Source: Roseburia sp. (GTDB lineage: Bacteria > Bacillota > Clostridia > Lachnospirales > Lachnospiraceae). Taken from it: 64,000 nucleotides of DNA. Under the pieces are notes generated by a model. That model was not told the origin of the DNA, did no database searches, and saw only the letters and a list, made by a program, of their open reading frames with translations. The stretch covers positions 30,460 to 94,459 of the forward strand of contig JAMPIG010000003.1 in NCBI GenBank assembly GCA_023662875.1, given 5' to 3'. Shown in pieces: positions 61,939 through 64,000 of the stretch; position 1 is the stretch's first letter; each line of letters opens with the position of its first letter. Made by a program: the position numbers and the translations under genes.

Positions 61939-63519
61939 TTAAATCCCCAGCAAATCGCTATAAGCCTTCAGCGCGCCGTCCGTGTCGTGGGCCAGCACCT
62001 TCTTTGCCAGAACCTTCCCCAGCTGTACGCCCTCCTGGTCAAAGCTGTTGATATTCCAGACAAAGCCCTGATACATGACCTTGTTCTCAAAATGAGACAG
62101 GAGCGCCCCCAGAGCCTGCGGGGTCAACTGCTCGCCGATAATAATGCTGGAGGGACGTCCGCCCTCGAAATTTTTATTGCGGTTCTCGTCCGCCTTGCCG
62201 CAGGCGAAAGCGATAATCTGGGCCGCAACGTTAGCGCAAAGCTTCTGCTGACTTGTGCTGTCCTGAATAACGACGTCCGTCCCCATCTGGCTGTTTTTAA
62301 AGCCTACGAACTGCAGCGGGATCACGTCTGTCCCCTGATGCAGCAGCTGATAGAAAGAGTGCTGTCCGTTCGTGCCGGGCTCGCCGAAAATCACAGGGCC
62401 AGTGGGATAAGAAACCGGCTCTCCGAAGCGATTCACCGACTTTCCGTTGGATTCCATATCCAGCTGCTGCAGATGCGCCGGGAAACGGCTCAAAGCCTGA
62501 GAATAAGGCAGCACCGCCGTATTCTGATACCCCAGGACGTTTCTCTCGTAAACTCCGATCAGGGCGTCCAGCATAGCGGGATTACTCAAAACATCCCTGT
62601 TTTTCGCAAGCTTATCCTCCTCCGCCGCGCCGTCCAGGAACTGAGCGAATACCTCGGGGCCAAACGCCAGGGACAGTACCGCTCCGCCCACGCCGGAGGT
62701 AGAGGAAAATCGACCGCCGATATAATCGTCCATAAAGAAGGCCGCCAGATAATCGTCGCTCTTTGCCAGGGGCGAGGTCTCGCTGGTCACGGCGATCATA
62801 TGCCGGGAAGGATCCAGCCCAGCATTCTTCAGCGCATCCTTCACAAAGGATTCGTTGGTTAAGGTTTCCAGGGTCGTGCCGGACTTGGAGACCAGTACGA
62901 AAAGGGAATGCTCCACATCGATGGTATTCAGTACCGCCGCCGCGTCGTCCGGATCCACATTGCTGATGAATCTGGCCTCCATCTTGAATTTATCGTTTAC
63001 CTTCGCCCAATTTTCCAGAGCCAGATACATCGCCCGGGGACCCAGGTCGCTGCCGCCGATTCCGATCTGTACGACTGTGGTAAATTTCTCCCCCGCGGCG
63101 TTCGTGATTTCGCCGCCGTGTACCTTGTTCGCCAGCTCCGCGATCTTCTTCTGCTGTTCCAGATAAAAGCCGCGCTTGTCCACGCCGTCCGCGGATACCG
63201 CCTCGCCCAGCTGTCCTCTTGTCATATGGTGAAGCACCATACGCTTCTCCCCGGTATTGATCACCTCGCCGTTATAAAGCGCCTCAAACTTTTCAGCGAG
63301 CTGCGTCTCCTCCGCCAGCTTCACCAGCGCCTTCAAAACCTCCTCGTCCACCTGCTTCGCCGCGTAATGATAGGAAAGCCCGGCCGCCATGGGTACGCTG
63401 TAGTTTTTTACGCGCTCCGCGCCCTTCTCTCCCGACATGACCTCCGCAAGCTTTACAGGGGCAGTCTTTTGCAGCTCCTGATACGCCGACACGGTATCCA
63501 GATTGTTCCATTGAATCAT
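61939..63519 (-). CDS. pgi: glucose-6-phosphate isomerase
   Basis: Interconverts glucose-6-phosphate and fructose-6-phosphate. It is 526 residues, like the longer bacterial PGIs. Signature text: VVQIGIGGSDLGPRAMYLALE, VLVSKSGTTLETLTNE, GGRFSSTSGVGG (substrate loop), FGEPGTNGQHSFYQLLHQG with catalytic His, and GVQLGKVLAKKVL near the end. The start at 63519 has AAAGGAGG. It is monocistronic, ending before a clear terminator. No confident promoter was found in the AT-rich 140 bases upstream. Confidence 0.97.
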   Translation of the reverse strand: MIQWNNLDTVSAYQELQKTAPVKLAEVMSGEKGAERVKNYSVPMAAGLSYHYAAKQVDEEVLKALVKLAEETQLAEKFEALYNGEVINTGEKRMVLHHMTRGQLGEAVSADGVDKRGFYLEQQKKIAELANKVHGGEITNAAGEKFTTVVQIGIGGSDLGPRAMYLALENWAKVNDKFKMEARFISNVDPDDAAAVLNTIDVEHSLFVLVSKSGTTLETLTNESFVKDALKNAGLDPSRHMIAVTSETSPLAKSDDYLAAFFMDDYIGGRFSSTSGVGGAVLSLAFGPEVFAQFLDGAAEEDKLAKNRDVLSNPAMLDALIGVYERNVLGYQNTAVLPYSQALSRFPAHLQQLDMESNGKSVNRFGEPVSYPTGPVIFGEPGTNGQHSFYQLLHQGTDVIPLQFVGFKNSQMGTDVVIQDSTSQQKLCANVAAQIIAFACGKADENRNKNFEGGRPSSIIIGEQLTPQALGALLSHFENKVMYQGFVWNINSFDQEGVQLGKVLAKKVLAHDTDGALKAYSDLLGI

Positions 63520-63659
63520 ATTCCTTCTAACCTCCTTTGAGTTTTTTTATTTCATCTTATTTATTCCTTTTCGGAAAAGTGCTCTCGTTGCTATTTCTCC
63601 CAAATCCCTTGAATATTCATGCATTCTTTAATGTTTTATACAACTCTACAAATTTGAAT

Positions 63660-63965
63660 TTATACTTCTAACTCATACAATGCAATGGAACGTCCGTTAG
63701 GGCAGTCTATAATATCCACAATTTTAAATCCCGCCTTTAAATAAATCTTTCTTACAACTTGTTCATCAAGTGCTGTATCTAATCGTATATACTTTATTCC
63801 CCTCTTTTTGCAAAGCTGCTTGACTGCTTCTATAATGAAACTTGTCATGTTTTTACCGGCAAATTCACGTCTCACACAAAGCTTGTGCAAATACACAGCT
63901 TCATTTTTCGTATCAGCCCAATACTCTGAATCCCTCCATTGTAAAATAATAGACTCTCGGAATCT
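63660..63965 (-). pseudogene. GNAT acetyltransferase, 3' part only (5' end missing or frameshifted)
   Basis: The open frame reads about 101 residues of a GNAT domain: LHKLCVRREFAGK (acetyl-CoA loop region), IIEAVKQLCKKRGIKYIRLDTALDE and KIYLKAGFKIVDI. Upstream it continues in frame (ILQWRDSEYWAD) but hits a TAG at 63966-63968 with no ATG, so the N-terminal half of about 70 residues is missing. The only in-frame start candidates are a GTG at 63896 and ATT codons. The block is AT-rich compared with the rest. A hairpin lies across the break. Either truncated by rearrangement or frameshifted; the window edge prevents a decision. Confidence 0.65.
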
Positions 63966-63998
63966 CTAAGCCTTATTTTATGCGGCTTCTGAGACTCC
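63959..63998. repeat. imperfect inverted repeat at the 5' break of the GNAT fragment
   Basis: GGAATCTCTAAGCC (63959-63972) with GGCTTCTGAGACTCC (63984-63998), around an AT-rich 11-base loop. It covers the stop codon that cuts the GNAT frame. May be a terminator of an upstream gene or the edge of an inserted element. Confidence 0.5.
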
Positions 63999-64000
63999 TT

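Overview
The window reads as chromosomal DNA of a spore-forming clostridium, most likely a GC-rich Lachnospiraceae (GC looks mid-fifties by eye; only about the last 450 bases are clearly AT-rich). The basis is the gene content: yqfC-yqfD-phoH-(HD protein)-ybeY in the usual Firmicutes order, a BofC-like protein, a YaaH-like LysM/GH18 spore hydrolase, DUF1292, DUF896 and DUF5662 proteins, BmpA-type nucleoside/sugar uptake, and Clostridia-style serC-serA. About 50 intact protein genes are supported, most on the minus strand. No tRNA, rRNA, CRISPR array, transposase or phage gene was seen.

Layout. 1-3.7 kb: ABC uptake operon (permease cut by the window edge, dual ATPase, lipoprotein). 3.7-8.4 kb: MscS-type channel, glycogen branching enzyme glgB, DUF1015 protein. 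8.5-17.3 kb: one minus-strand biosynthetic run leuB-ilvD-ilvB-L,D-transpeptidase-serC-serA, read from a strong promoter at 17.3 kb. 17.5-21.6 kb: tgt-yajC, an M15B carboxypeptidase and, divergently, aroC. 21.6-29.3 kb: beta-propeller lactonase, a Cys-rich microprotein, DUF5662, a GlgX-like protein lacking every GH13 catalytic residue, a CapA-like protein, an SH3/NlpC-P60 hydrolase, DUF1292. 29.3-36.0 kb: UvrD-type helicase, gltX, an AAA/PD-(D/E)XK protein, and a secreted repeat protein whose promoter carries a nine-G tract in its spacer. 36.2-38.4 kb: plus-strand TetR-ABC exporter operon with a palindromic operator. 38.4-41.7 kb: proB-DUF896-MTHFS-proA operon. 41.9-53.6 kb: two flavoproteins, BofC-like, MOP flippase, the yqfC-ybeY sporulation/ribosome cluster, pyrimidine salvage (pdp, cytidine deaminase). 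53.8-63.5 kb: PL11 rhamnogalacturonan lyase, GH18 hydrolase, nth, zinc phospholipase-C-like protein, an XRE regulator fused to a BtrH_N-like domain, pgi. The window ends in a broken GNAT gene.

The most notable observations are the probable phase-variable promoter at 36.03 kb, a series of small tandem duplications that copy gene starts or ends (7.1, 44.9, 53.6 and 58.4 kb; a related intergenic array sits beside the proB promoter), and several degenerate-enzyme proteins. In front of the cytidine deaminase gene the duplication creates two 15-codon reading frames chained by ATGA overlaps. Spacings, motifs and base counts below were read by eye; family names come from motif recognition without database searches.
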